Shown here one piece after another: positions 8,169 to 16,057 of a DNA stretch of 64,000 nucleotides. The DNA comes from Gordonia araii NBRC 100433. GTDB lineage: Bacteria > Actinomycetota > Actinomycetes > Mycobacteriales > Mycobacteriaceae. Numbering within the stretch: the first letter of the stretch is position 1; each line of letters opens with the position of its first letter. The stretch is taken from positions 1 through 64,000 of the forward strand of contig NZ_BAEE01000013.1 of NCBI RefSeq assembly GCF_000241265.1, written 5' to 3'. The translations under genes were made by a program, and so were the position numbers. The notes under the pieces were generated by a model. It worked only from the letters and a program-made list of their open reading frames with translations, did no database searches and was not told the DNA's origin.

Positions 8169-9744
8169 GGTGGATGCCGTTGGCCTCGCAGTACCGGTGG
8201 GCGAAGGATCCGGGTGAGCACTCGACCACGAGGTTGGGGCAGTCCAGGAACGCGCCCCAACCGATGTGCCAAACCCGGTCGGGCACGACGAGGCGGCGCA
8301 GTGCCGTGCATCCGCGGAAGGCGATGTCGTCAATCCGGGACACCGAGTCGGGCAGCACGATCTCACTGATGTTTTCCGCCGAGTAGAAGGCGCCCTCCCC
8401 GATGTCGTCAACGCTGTCGGGGACCGTGAGGTACTCGAGGTTGTCCGCCTGGGTGAAGGACCAATCGCAGATGGTCACGACACTGTCGGGGATATCGAAG
8501 GACGTAGCCGCTTTCGCCGAGGGGTACGCCACCAACTGGCTCCGGCTCTTGTTGTAGAGGACGCCGTCGATCGCCTTGTAATAGCGGTTTGCCGGCTCGA
8601 CCGTGTACTCGTCGAGCGCGGTGCATTCGCGGAAGGCATCGCTGCTGATGTAGGTGAGTCCCGCCGGTAGTCGGACCTTGACGAGCGAAACGCATCCTTT
8701 GAACCCGTAGCGGCCGATCTTCGACAGGTTCGCGGGGAAGTCGACGTTCTTGAGCGACGTGCAATCGGCGAAGGCGCTGGCATCGATCTTGAAGAGGGCC
8801 GGGGGGAGGTAGAGGTTGTTGAGCTTTTCGCAGTCCTCGAAGGCCGATTCGCCGACGATGCTGAGCGAGTGGGGGAAGGTGAAGTTCTCGAGCGATCCAC
8901 ACGAGTTGAACGACGCCTCGGCAATCTCCTCGCACGTATCGGGGATGTCGACGTCGGTGAGCGACGCGCAGTTCTCGAAGCACCGGCCGATGAACAATGT
9001 CTTCGGGTTCTGGACCCGGACCTTGGTGAGCCGCACACAATCGCGGAAGGCGCTGTGCCCGACCGTCTCGAGGCCGGGGCCGAGGGAGAGCTCCCGGAGA
9101 TTGGAGCACCCCCGAAACGCGCGGGCGCCGATGCTGCGGAGCGATTCGGGCAGGCTGACCCGTTCGAGCTGGAGGCATTCCCGGAAGGCGTCGTCAGCGA
9201 TGGAGTGAACCCCGTCGGGCACGGTGATGTCGGCGCCGTTGTCTTCGCAACTGAGCACCACGCCGTCTTCGATCTCCAACCGCTTCATCGTCTCCGGCGG
9301 CAGGCTCTTGATCAGGCGGTCGACGTAGCGCTGTTCGCCGGTGTGGGCCTTGACGTGCTGGAGGGTGTCGAGGATCAGCTTGAGCGGGGCGGGAACCTCG
9401 ACGTCGGGTTCGAGCAGGATCGGATAGATCCGCTTGCCCAATTGGTGCGCGGTGATGATCTCCATGCCGCAGTACTTCGAGTTCATCGACGCCTTCGACA
9501 TGAACAGCACGACCGCTGTGCAGTCGTCGATCTTGCGGTGCAGCTCGCGTCGGAAGTCCTCGCCGGTCTCCATCGTGTCGTCGTACCAGAATCGGAACTT
9601 CAGGTCCTGGAGCTGGTGCAGGATGCCGTAGACCTCATCGGTGTTGACGTGCGAGTAGCTGATGAACAGATACTCCTCGGTGCCCTCGTGCGCCTCCAAC
9701 AGGTCGGTGACGGCGCGAACCGGGATCGTCGTCGAGTCGGTCAT
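8158..9744 (-). CDS. TIR domain fused to BspA-type leucine-rich repeats
   Basis: Residues about 23-150 form a TIR domain: YLFISYSHVNTDEV (first strand and BB loop start), RFWYDDTMETGEDF, and SKASMNSKYCGMEI, where E95 sits at the position of the catalytic Glu of NAD-cleaving TIRs. After a linker, about residues 170-525 are roughly fourteen BspA/LRR_5 repeats (IADDAFRECLQLERVSLPES, IGARAFRGCSNLRELSL and so on), a likely ligand or protein-sensing surface. Bacterial TIRs typically hydrolyse or cyclise NAD, often as defence effectors or second-messenger producers. The gene lies 40 bases after the coiled-coil membrane protein and overlaps the transporter gene. The start ATG at 9744 fits the TIR boundary. 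Confidence 0.92.
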   Translation of the reverse strand: MTDSTTIPVRAVTDLLEAHEGTEEYLFISYSHVNTDEVYGILHQLQDLKFRFWYDDTMETGEDFRRELHRKIDDCTAVVLFMSKASMNSKYCGMEIITAHQLGKRIYPILLEPDVEVPAPLKLILDTLQHVKAHTGEQRYVDRLIKSLPPETMKRLEIEDGVVLSCEDNGADITVPDGVHSIADDAFRECLQLERVSLPESLRSIGARAFRGCSNLRELSLGPGLETVGHSAFRDCVRLTKVRVQNPKTLFIGRCFENCASLTDVDIPDTCEEIAEASFNSCGSLENFTFPHSLSIVGESAFEDCEKLNNLYLPPALFKIDASAFADCTSLKNVDFPANLSKIGRYGFKGCVSLVKVRLPAGLTYISSDAFRECTALDEYTVEPANRYYKAIDGVLYNKSRSQLVAYPSAKAATSFDIPDSVVTICDWSFTQADNLEYLTVPDSVDDIGEGAFYSAENISEIVLPDSVSRIDDIAFRGCTALRRLVVPDRVWHIGWGAFLDCPNLVVECSPGSFAHRYCEANGIHHAG

Positions 9745-9784
9745 GGGGATATCCCACCCTTCTTTTGTGTGGATCGGTCACGGG

Positions 9785-10810
9785 TCAGCCCGTGAACCAG
9801 CCGATCACGATGGCCAGAGCGATTCCGATACATGCCACCCAGACGACGACGTAGCCAACGATCAGCATGACGTAGGTCCACTGGTGCAGGATGCCCAACA
9901 CGGATCCGACCGCCGCGACGGCGATGATGACGGCCTCTGCGGTGGAATAGCGGTTCTCCGAATCCGGGTCGCCCGATGGCGCCCGGCCCGACTTCCACAC
10001 GTTCATCACGATGATCAGCACCGTGCACGGGATGACCCACCAGGCCAGGTCGTCGGTGCGCGATACCCCGCCGAACCAGGACACCACCGCCTGCCAGAAA
10101 CCCCAGACACTCCCCGCCTCGCGTCGGGCCCACTTGTCGGCGCTGTGCGCCAGGGTGGGGGAGGCGCTGGCCATGAGTTGATAGCCGCCGAGGAGGACAC
10201 CCGCCCAGGACGCGCGGCTCGCGATGCGCAGCTTCGCGCTGGCGGAGGCGGACAACAGCGGGTTCCCGGCGGTGGCCACCGCCGGGGTGTTGTTCGACAG
10301 CCAGGCGGCACCGGCGTAGGCCAGCGTCGTAGTCAGGATCGGCAGGAAGAACAACTGTGAGCTGCCGGCGACGCCGAGCCACCAGCCGAGGGAGAAGCCG
10401 AGCGAGGTACAGACCGCCAGAATCCAGCGCAGCGGCCGCCCCAGGGCCCGGTCGGAGAAATAGCAGGCCGCGGTGGCCAGGATCGCGCTGATCGCGACAC
10501 TGATGACCAGGTACCAGACGAGAGACGGGGACGGGTGTTCCAAGTCGAATCCGGCGAAGATCACCAGGCAATAGGGCACCGCGAACAGCACTTTGGTCAG
10601 GCCGCGCAGCGATTCGGCGCGGCGCTGGGCACGCTCTTCGGCCGCCCGGGCCTGGGCCTGCGCAGCCGCCTCCCGGCGCTGCGCCTCGAGGCGTGCGCGT
10701 TCGGATTGCTCGGCGCGCTCGCGGCGCACCCGCTCGTCGGTGGCGTCGGCATCCGCGGAGGCGGCGAGTGCAGACGCCGCGATCAAACGGCTCAGTGCCT
10801 CGTCGTCCAC
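9785..10810 (-). CDS. Coiled-coil membrane protein (paralogue of 36780-37808)
   Basis: The N-terminal VDDEALSRLIAASALAAS is followed by a charged Arg/Glu/Ala-rich coiled coil (to about residue 65) and about seven hydrophobic segments. A TTG six bases further upstream would also start the frame, but the paralogue begins with the same GTG-GAC-GAC-GAG codons, and AAAGGGG sits six bases before this GTG, so 10810 is preferred. The paralogue at 36780-37808 matches in start (DDEELSKLITASALAGAA), coiled coil, the LGRPxRWILAV segment and overall topology. It heads the TIR-LRR/transporter/RyR operon. Its function is unknown; the duplicated use suggests a membrane anchor for each arm of the island. Confidence 0.8.
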   Translation of the reverse strand: MDDEALSRLIAASALAASADADATDERVRRERAEQSERARLEAQRREAAAQAQARAAEERAQRRAESLRGLTKVLFAVPYCLVIFAGFDLEHPSPSLVWYLVISVAISAILATAACYFSDRALGRPLRWILAVCTSLGFSLGWWLGVAGSSQLFFLPILTTTLAYAGAAWLSNNTPAVATAGNPLLSASASAKLRIASRASWAGVLLGGYQLMASASPTLAHSADKWARREAGSVWGFWQAVVSWFGGVSRTDDLAWWVIPCTVLIIVMNVWKSGRAPSGDPDSENRYSTAEAVIIAVAAVGSVLGILHQWTYVMLIVGYVVVWVACIGIALAIVIGWFTG

Positions 10811-11024
10811 GGTCAACCCCTTTCGAATCTCGTTCTATACCAACCCGGGGCCCCAGAAGCGCCAACGACGGGGATTATCACCCGATCGGGCCAGGGAAGG
10901 CGGGCCTGGCGCGGTCGCCAAGCGGTTACTCACCTCTTTGGGTCCTTTACCGGTTTGTCCCCGAATCCCGGCCGCCTCCTCGCCTAGGGTGGACGCTGCA
11001 GGCCGGGGCAGGAGGAGGGTGGCA

Positions 11025-12212
11025 GTGAGCGGTCCGAAAGGGATCGAGTACGAACTCGCCCAAGCCCGGCGGCGCCTGGAGGAGGCACGCGCGCGCTGGC
11101 AGGGACTGCGGGCGCGGTGCGACCACCTCGCCCGCCGCGCCGCGGCCCACGGGGTAGCGGTCCCGGCGGTGGCGGTGCCCGAGGCGCTCGGTGACACCGC
11201 CGACGACGTCGAGGCCGTGTGCGCCCGGTTCGAGGAGCAGATCGTCGGTGCCGAGGAGCTGTTGAACGCCGCTCTCGTGGAGCGCGCGGGGCGGGCCGTG
11301 GCCATCGACATCTCGGCCGGTCTCGACCAGATCGCGGCCCACGACGACGCGGCGCGCCGGGCCGCCGGCAGTCAAGCATCGCCGGCCAGTCAAGCCGAAC
11401 TGGGCGATGCCGCACCGGCTTTCGATGTCGGCGCGCATCGCCGTGAGGTGGTTGATCGCCTGCGGGCGGCCGCGTTCGTCGACGCCGCGGTCGAGCGCGC
11501 CGCCCGCAGCGCCGCGACCGCCAGCACCGCGGCCGAGGCGGCGATGAGCCTGTCGGAACTGTCGTCGACGATCGCCCGGGCGGCCCGCACGCGGGAACAC
11601 CGCCAGGCACAGCTGTCGCAACTGGGTGCCGTGCGGGCCGCCGTGGGCGCATTGCTGCGCCCGGCGGCGCTGAGCCAGCGCCTCGACCGGGTGGAGGCGT
11701 CGATCGACGGTGGCGCCGACGAATCCGCCGCCCTCGACCAGATCGTTGTGCTCGCCCGGACGCAGGCGGCCGACGAACAACGCGAGCGCGACCGTCGCGC
11801 CGTCCTGGATTCGCTGCGCGCCTCCCTGGGCGAACTCGGCTACGCCACCGTCGACGTCGGGCTCGACACGCCCGATTCGCTGGTCGCCCGACGTGCCGGT
11901 GACGGCCACGCGGTGCAGGTGAGCGTCGGCGACGAGGTCGACATCCGGTCCGTCGTCGCCGACGGACAGGCGACGACCCCGGCCCAGGACAAGGCTGCCG
12001 ACGATGCCCTGTGCGAGGCTCTGCCGGAGCTGCTGGAGGCGATGACCGCCGACGGCATCACCCCCGGCCGGGTCCGCAAGCAACCCGCCGGACTGGTGCC
12101 GGCGAAACGGATCCCAGGTCTGGCGACGGTTCCGTCGACCGGCGGCACCGCCGAGAAGGCGGATCGGCCCGCCCGCAAGCGCCGGCCGCGCCAACAGGGG
12201 GCGGGCCGATGA
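11025..12212 (+). CDS. Coiled-coil-rich protein, first gene of the AAA+/FHA/kinase operon
   Basis: The GTG at 11025 follows GGAGGAGGG and is preferred over much longer open frame upstream. The 395-residue product has long Ala/Glu/Arg-rich helices (ELAQARRRLEEARARWQGLR; later VERAARSAATASTAAEAAMS) up to about residue 270, then a compact C-terminal domain (SLGELGYATVDVGLDT, DGHAVQVSVGDEVDIRSV) and a basic tail (KADRPARKRRPRQQ). No membrane segment is seen. I do not recognise the family. Its TGA overlaps the ATG of the AAA+ gene, so the two are made together; a scaffold or substrate-adaptor role for the ATPase is possible but unproven. Confidence 0.7.
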   Translation: MSGPKGIEYELAQARRRLEEARARWQGLRARCDHLARRAAAHGVAVPAVAVPEALGDTADDVEAVCARFEEQIVGAEELLNAALVERAGRAVAIDISAGLDQIAAHDDAARRAAGSQASPASQAELGDAAPAFDVGAHRREVVDRLRAAAFVDAAVERAARSAATASTAAEAAMSLSELSSTIARAARTREHRQAQLSQLGAVRAAVGALLRPAALSQRLDRVEASIDGGADESAALDQIVVLARTQAADEQRERDRRAVLDSLRASLGELGYATVDVGLDTPDSLVARRAGDGHAVQVSVGDEVDIRSVVADGQATTPAQDKAADDALCEALPELLEAMTADGITPGRVRKQPAGLVPAKRIPGLATVPSTGGTAEKADRPARKRRPRQQGAGR

Positions 12213-14086
12213 CCTCCGGGCAGGCCGACGTCGCGGGGTGGGCCGCGCAGACGCCGACGTGGCTGCGCGAGGCCGACGTCGCGCTGGCGGCCAGCCCGCA
12301 GATCGCGGTGTGCGGCAACATCCGCGACCTCGTCCCGGTCCCCAACCCCGACTTCCCGCAGGGACCGCCGCTCACCCCGGTGACCGTGGCCCAGGCCGTC
12401 GAGCAGATGCTCGTCACCGCCGGGCACACCAACCTCGTCGTCTTCGACCGGTCCGGCGGCGGACGGGCCGTCCTCGACGGCGGCGGGGTCGCGACCGGCC
12501 TGATCGGCCAGGCCCAATCCGCGGCCGGCGACGACGCCGGGCCGCTGGCGGTCCTGCGCGAGTTGGTTCGGGCCGTCGCGCAATCGCCGTCGCCGTGCTG
12601 CCTGATCATCGAGGGGGCGTCGCGGCTGCGCGTCGACCCCGAGGCGGTCGAGGAACCGATGCACGACCTGCTCGTCACCGCCGAGGCGATGATGCTCGGC
12701 GCACCGCGGAACTCCGTCGACGGCCCGCACCGGAGCCCGCTGTACAACTCGGTCTTCTGGCTCCTCGACCGCGAGGGCGACCTGCCGCATTGGCTCGTCG
12801 GCAGCGACCTCATGCGCGTGGTCTCGGTGCCCATGCCGTCGCACGGTGACCGGCGCCGGCGCATCCGGGCGCTGATCAACTCGCTGCCGGGGATTGAGCC
12901 GATCCCGTTCACCGCACCGCTGGACGAGGCGACCGAGGAGGTCGTCGACCGCTACGCGAGCCAGACCACCGGACTCTCGCTGCGGTCGATCGACGAGGTC
13001 AACCGCCTGGCGATCGACCGCGGGATCACCGCCCAGGACATCGACGACGCGATCCGCACCTACCGCGTCGGCATCCCGGACAACCCGTGGCACGAGGGCG
13101 ATCTCAAATCGAAGCTCAAGGAGGCCACCGAACGGTTGTCGGCCAGCGTGTTCGGCCAGCCCGCCGCGATCCGCAAAGCCGCCGACATCCTCATCCGGTC
13201 GTCGATGGGGCTGACCGGCGCCCAGACCACCAGTTCGAGCAACCGTCCGCAGGGTGTGCTGTTCTTCGCCGGGCCGACCGGCGTGGGCAAGACCGAACTG
13301 GCCAAGGCGATGGCCGAACTGGTTTTTGGACTCAAGGACGCCTTCCTGCGCTTCGACATGAGCGAGTTCTCCTCCGAGCACGCCGAGGCCCGACTGATCG
13401 GCGCGCCGCCCGGATACATCGGGCACAACGCCGGCGGCGAGCTCACCAACGCCATCCGCCAGCAACCGTTCCGGCTCATCTTGTTCGACGAGGTGGAGAA
13501 GGCCCACCCGCGGATCTTGGACAAGTTCCTGCAGATCCTCGAGGACGGGCGGCTCACCGACGGCAACGGGTCGACCGTGCACTTCTCCGAGGCACTGATC
13601 GTGTTCACGTCCAACCTCGGCGTGTACGTGACCGGTCCGGACGGGGTGCGTCGGCCGGTCGTGCAGCGGGGTGCGCCCTACGAGACGGTCGAGTCCACCA
13701 TCCGCGCGGCCGTGCAGGAGCACTTCACCAAGGAGATCGGGCGGCCCGAACTGCTCAACCGGATCGGCGACAACATCGTCGTCTTCGACTTCATCGCCGA
13801 CGAGATCGGCGCGCGCCTGGTGGCGAAGTTCGTCGCCAACATCGTCGACCGCGTCCGGGAGTCCCCGGGCACCGAGTTGACCGTCTCGGATGCGGCCCTG
13901 GCGACGTTGACGCAGGCGGCGTGCGCCAACCTCGACTTCGGCGGCCGCGGCGTCGGCAACGTCGTCGAGTCGATGTTGATCAACCCGCTCGCACGGGCGT
14001 TGTTCGCCTACGACCAGGTGCCGCCGGCAGTCGTGCTCGAGGAGTTCGTGAACTCCGACGAGGGGTGGAGCGTGGTGCTCCGATGA
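12209..14086 (+). CDS. Clp/Hsp100-like AAA+ ATPase, single active module
   Basis: The 625-residue protein has a degenerate N-terminal half without a P-loop, then a ClpA/ClpB D2-like AAA+ module: Walker A GPTGVGKTEL near residue 355, pore-loop-like APPGYIGHNAG, Walker B LILFDEVEKAH near 425, sensor 1 IVFTSN, the ELLNRIGDNIVVF arginine-finger segment and a sensor-2-like GGRGVGN. Such enzymes unfold or remodel proteins using ATP. There is no obvious ClpP-binding loop. It overlaps both neighbours by ATGA and belongs to the six-gene operon with FHA, PP2C and kinase. A second Clp-like ATPase at 34709-36775 belongs to the other arm of the island. Confidence 0.9.
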   Translation: MTSGQADVAGWAAQTPTWLREADVALAASPQIAVCGNIRDLVPVPNPDFPQGPPLTPVTVAQAVEQMLVTAGHTNLVVFDRSGGGRAVLDGGGVATGLIGQAQSAAGDDAGPLAVLRELVRAVAQSPSPCCLIIEGASRLRVDPEAVEEPMHDLLVTAEAMMLGAPRNSVDGPHRSPLYNSVFWLLDREGDLPHWLVGSDLMRVVSVPMPSHGDRRRRIRALINSLPGIEPIPFTAPLDEATEEVVDRYASQTTGLSLRSIDEVNRLAIDRGITAQDIDDAIRTYRVGIPDNPWHEGDLKSKLKEATERLSASVFGQPAAIRKAADILIRSSMGLTGAQTTSSSNRPQGVLFFAGPTGVGKTELAKAMAELVFGLKDAFLRFDMSEFSSEHAEARLIGAPPGYIGHNAGGELTNAIRQQPFRLILFDEVEKAHPRILDKFLQILEDGRLTDGNGSTVHFSEALIVFTSNLGVYVTGPDGVRRPVVQRGAPYETVESTIRAAVQEHFTKEIGRPELLNRIGDNIVVFDFIADEIGARLVAKFVANIVDRVRESPGTELTVSDAALATLTQAACANLDFGGRGVGNVVESMLINPLARALFAYDQVPPAVVLEEFVNSDEGWSVVLR

Positions 14087-14736
14087 CCCGGATCGACTTG
14101 TCGCGCATCCACTTCCCGGTGACCAACCTCGGTCACGGGACGCGGATCGGTGTCTGGGTGCAGGGCTGCACCGTGCACTGCCGCGGGTGCATCTCCCGCG
14201 ACACCTGGCCCGCCCGGCCCGACGACGCGGTGGAGGTGGATGCCGTCCTCGACCGGATTGCGGCCGACCTGCCGTCGGCGCACGGCGTCACGATCTCCGG
14301 TGGCGAGCCCACCGACCAGCCGGCGGCCCTGCACGAGCTGCTCGCCGGGATCGACCGGTTGCGCGGACGGCGCGACGACCTCGACGTCCTCGTCTACACG
14401 GGCCGATCGCTGGCCGAAGCGGTCGAACTCGTCCCGGGGTTGGCGGGCCTGGCCGACGTCGTCATCAGCGAGCCGTTCCTCGCCGACCGCGTCGATGCGA
14501 CGTTGGCGCTGCGCGGCTCGTCGAACCAGGTGGTCACGCCGATGACGGCGCTGGGCCGGCGGCGGTACGGCCGCGTCGACGCCGACCTGGCGCACCAGCG
14601 CGACACGATCGGCCTGCACGTCGACGACGACAGCATCTGGATGGTCGGCATCCCGCGGCCGGGAGACTTGGCCGAACTCGAGACCGCCCTGGCAGCCGAC
14701 GGGATCACCCTGGGTCGGAGGTCGTGGCTGACATGA
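14083..14736 (+). CDS. Radical SAM activase-like protein (4Fe-4S)
   Basis: The 217-residue protein carries the cluster motif C29-x3-C33-x2-C36 (QGCTVHCRGC) and the ISGGEPT segment that binds S-adenosylmethionine, as in the NrdG/PflA activase group. These normally generate a glycyl radical on a partner enzyme, but no glycyl-radical enzyme is visible nearby, so the substrate is probably another protein of this operon (inference). The start and stop both overlap neighbours as ATGA. The C-terminal 60 residues (VDDDSIWMVGIPRPGDLAEL) extend beyond the minimal activase core and may contact the partner. Confidence 0.88.
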   Translation: MTRIDLSRIHFPVTNLGHGTRIGVWVQGCTVHCRGCISRDTWPARPDDAVEVDAVLDRIAADLPSAHGVTISGGEPTDQPAALHELLAGIDRLRGRRDDLDVLVYTGRSLAEAVELVPGLAGLADVVISEPFLADRVDATLALRGSSNQVVTPMTALGRRRYGRVDADLAHQRDTIGLHVDDDSIWMVGIPRPGDLAELETALAADGITLGRRSWLT

Positions 14737-15281
14737 GTAGCGCCCAGTGCAAACGCGGCCACACCGGCGACCCGCAGCTGACCCCGCAGTGCCGCGAATG
14801 CGGTTCGGACTGGATTGTCGACGCCGGGCCGGCGCCCGACCCGGCCCCGGTGGCCCCGGTGGCCCCGGCGGCACCGGGTGGCCGGGTCTCGCTCCGCAAG
14901 GGCGAACCGGTCACCGAGGTCGTGTCGCCGACGCCCGCACCCGTGCCCGAGCCGGCGGCGGTGGTGGCTCCGTTGCGATTGACCGTCGGGGCCCGGGCGA
15001 TTACGATCGCCGACGGGGAGACCGTCGGCCTGGGCCGCAGCCCCGACTATCCGCATGCGGATCTGTTCGCCCCGGAGAGCGGTTTCGACAACGTCTCGCG
15101 CATCCATGCGGCGCTGCGCTACGCGGGCGGGCGCGTGTACGTCACCGACCTCGGGTCGTCCAACGGCACGTTCGTCAACGGCACCCGGATCGAGTCGGGG
15201 GCGGAGTACGAGGTCCACCCCGGGCAGGCGCTGCGCCTGGCCGCCGACGTACCCCTCGGATTGGATTGGGGGACACCGTGA
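14733..15281 (+). CDS. FHA-domain protein with N-terminal zinc ribbon
   Basis: The 182-residue protein begins with a short zinc-binding pattern (C6, H10, C20, C23), then a Pro/Ala/Val linker, then an FHA domain at about residues 82-175 with all three landmark segments: LGRSPD, SRIH and SSNGTFVNG. FHA domains bind phosphothreonine peptides, commonly pT-x-x-D or pT-x-x-I/L. It lies directly between the radical SAM gene and the phosphatase, with ATGA and GTGA overlaps, and two genes upstream of a kinase whose N-terminus carries five T-x-L-D motifs. It is the likely phospho-reader of this operon. Confidence 0.92.
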   Translation: MSSAQCKRGHTGDPQLTPQCRECGSDWIVDAGPAPDPAPVAPVAPAAPGGRVSLRKGEPVTEVVSPTPAPVPEPAAVVAPLRLTVGARAITIADGETVGLGRSPDYPHADLFAPESGFDNVSRIHAALRYAGGRVYVTDLGSSNGTFVNGTRIESGAEYEVHPGQALRLAADVPLGLDWGTP

Positions 15282-16057
15282 TCCGATCGCTGTGGGTGGC
15301 CGTCGCCTCGCACACCGGGCTGGTGCGCGAACACAACGAGGATGCCGTCGGCATCAACGGATTCGCCCTGCAGGGCGACAAGGCGCGAACCCTCTACCTG
15401 ACGCTGCCGCTCGACCGCCCGCAGGCGATCGCGGTCTGCGACGGGATGGGCGGACACGCCGGCGGCGAGCGGGCCAGTGTGCTGGCGGCCCAACGGTGCA
15501 CCACCGTCGACGACGCGACCGCCCTCGACCGGGCCTCGGCCGCCGCGCTGCTGCAACAGGCCTCCGACGAGATCAACACGATCTCCGAAACGTCGGCCGA
15601 GTACCGCGGGCTGGGGACGACGGTCGTCGGCGCGTACATCGCGCCCGGCGGCGAGGTGCTGATCGTCAACGTCGGCGACGCCCGGGCCTACCGCATGGAG
15701 TCGGGGTTCTTGGCGCAACTGACCATCGACCACCGATCCGCCCAGACCGGCAATCTGACGCAGACGCTGGGCGGCGGTCAACGCTGCGTCCTCGAGCCGG
15801 CGGCCTACGACACCGTCGTCGACGAGGCGGGCATCCTGCTGTGCTCCGACGGCATCGCCGACTACGTCGACGACGCCGCCGTCAAAGCGGAGCTGACCCG
15901 GACCGACTCGCCGCGCTCGGTGCCCGACCGGCTGGTCGAGTTGGCGTTGGCCGGGGGCGGAGGTGACAACGCGACCGCCGTCCACCTGCGCCTCGCCCCG
16001 CCCCGACGCACTCCGCAACCGCCCACCGGGCCGCTGACAGAAGGGTTTTCGCGATGA
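15278..16057 (+). CDS. PP2C-family Ser/Thr phosphatase
   Basis: The 259-residue product has the PP2C metal-binding motifs in order: REHNEDAVG, VCDGMGGHAGGE, GLGTTVVGA, VNVGDARAYR, LCSDGIADYVDD and GGGDNATAVHL, so the Mn/Mg centre appears complete. It would reverse phosphorylation by the kinase encoded next. There is no membrane segment. The GTG start at 15278 overlaps the FHA stop (GTGA), and its stop overlaps the kinase ATG. The reader-eraser-writer order FHA, PP2C, STK in one operon supports a self-contained phospho-switch. Confidence 0.93.
   Translation: MIRSLWVAVASHTGLVREHNEDAVGINGFALQGDKARTLYLTLPLDRPQAIAVCDGMGGHAGGERASVLAAQRCTTVDDATALDRASAAALLQQASDEINTISETSAEYRGLGTTVVGAYIAPGGEVLIVNVGDARAYRMESGFLAQLTIDHRSAQTGNLTQTLGGGQRCVLEPAAYDTVVDEAGILLCSDGIADYVDDAAVKAELTRTDSPRSVPDRLVELALAGGGGDNATAVHLRLAPPRRTPQPPTGPLTEGFSR

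Noticed and set aside
10951..10964. Sixth copy of the island promoter motif (TCGGGGACAAACCG on the minus strand)
   Set aside because: It needs an inserted base and mismatches in the core, and lies about 140 bases from the minus-strand start, so I did not count it.
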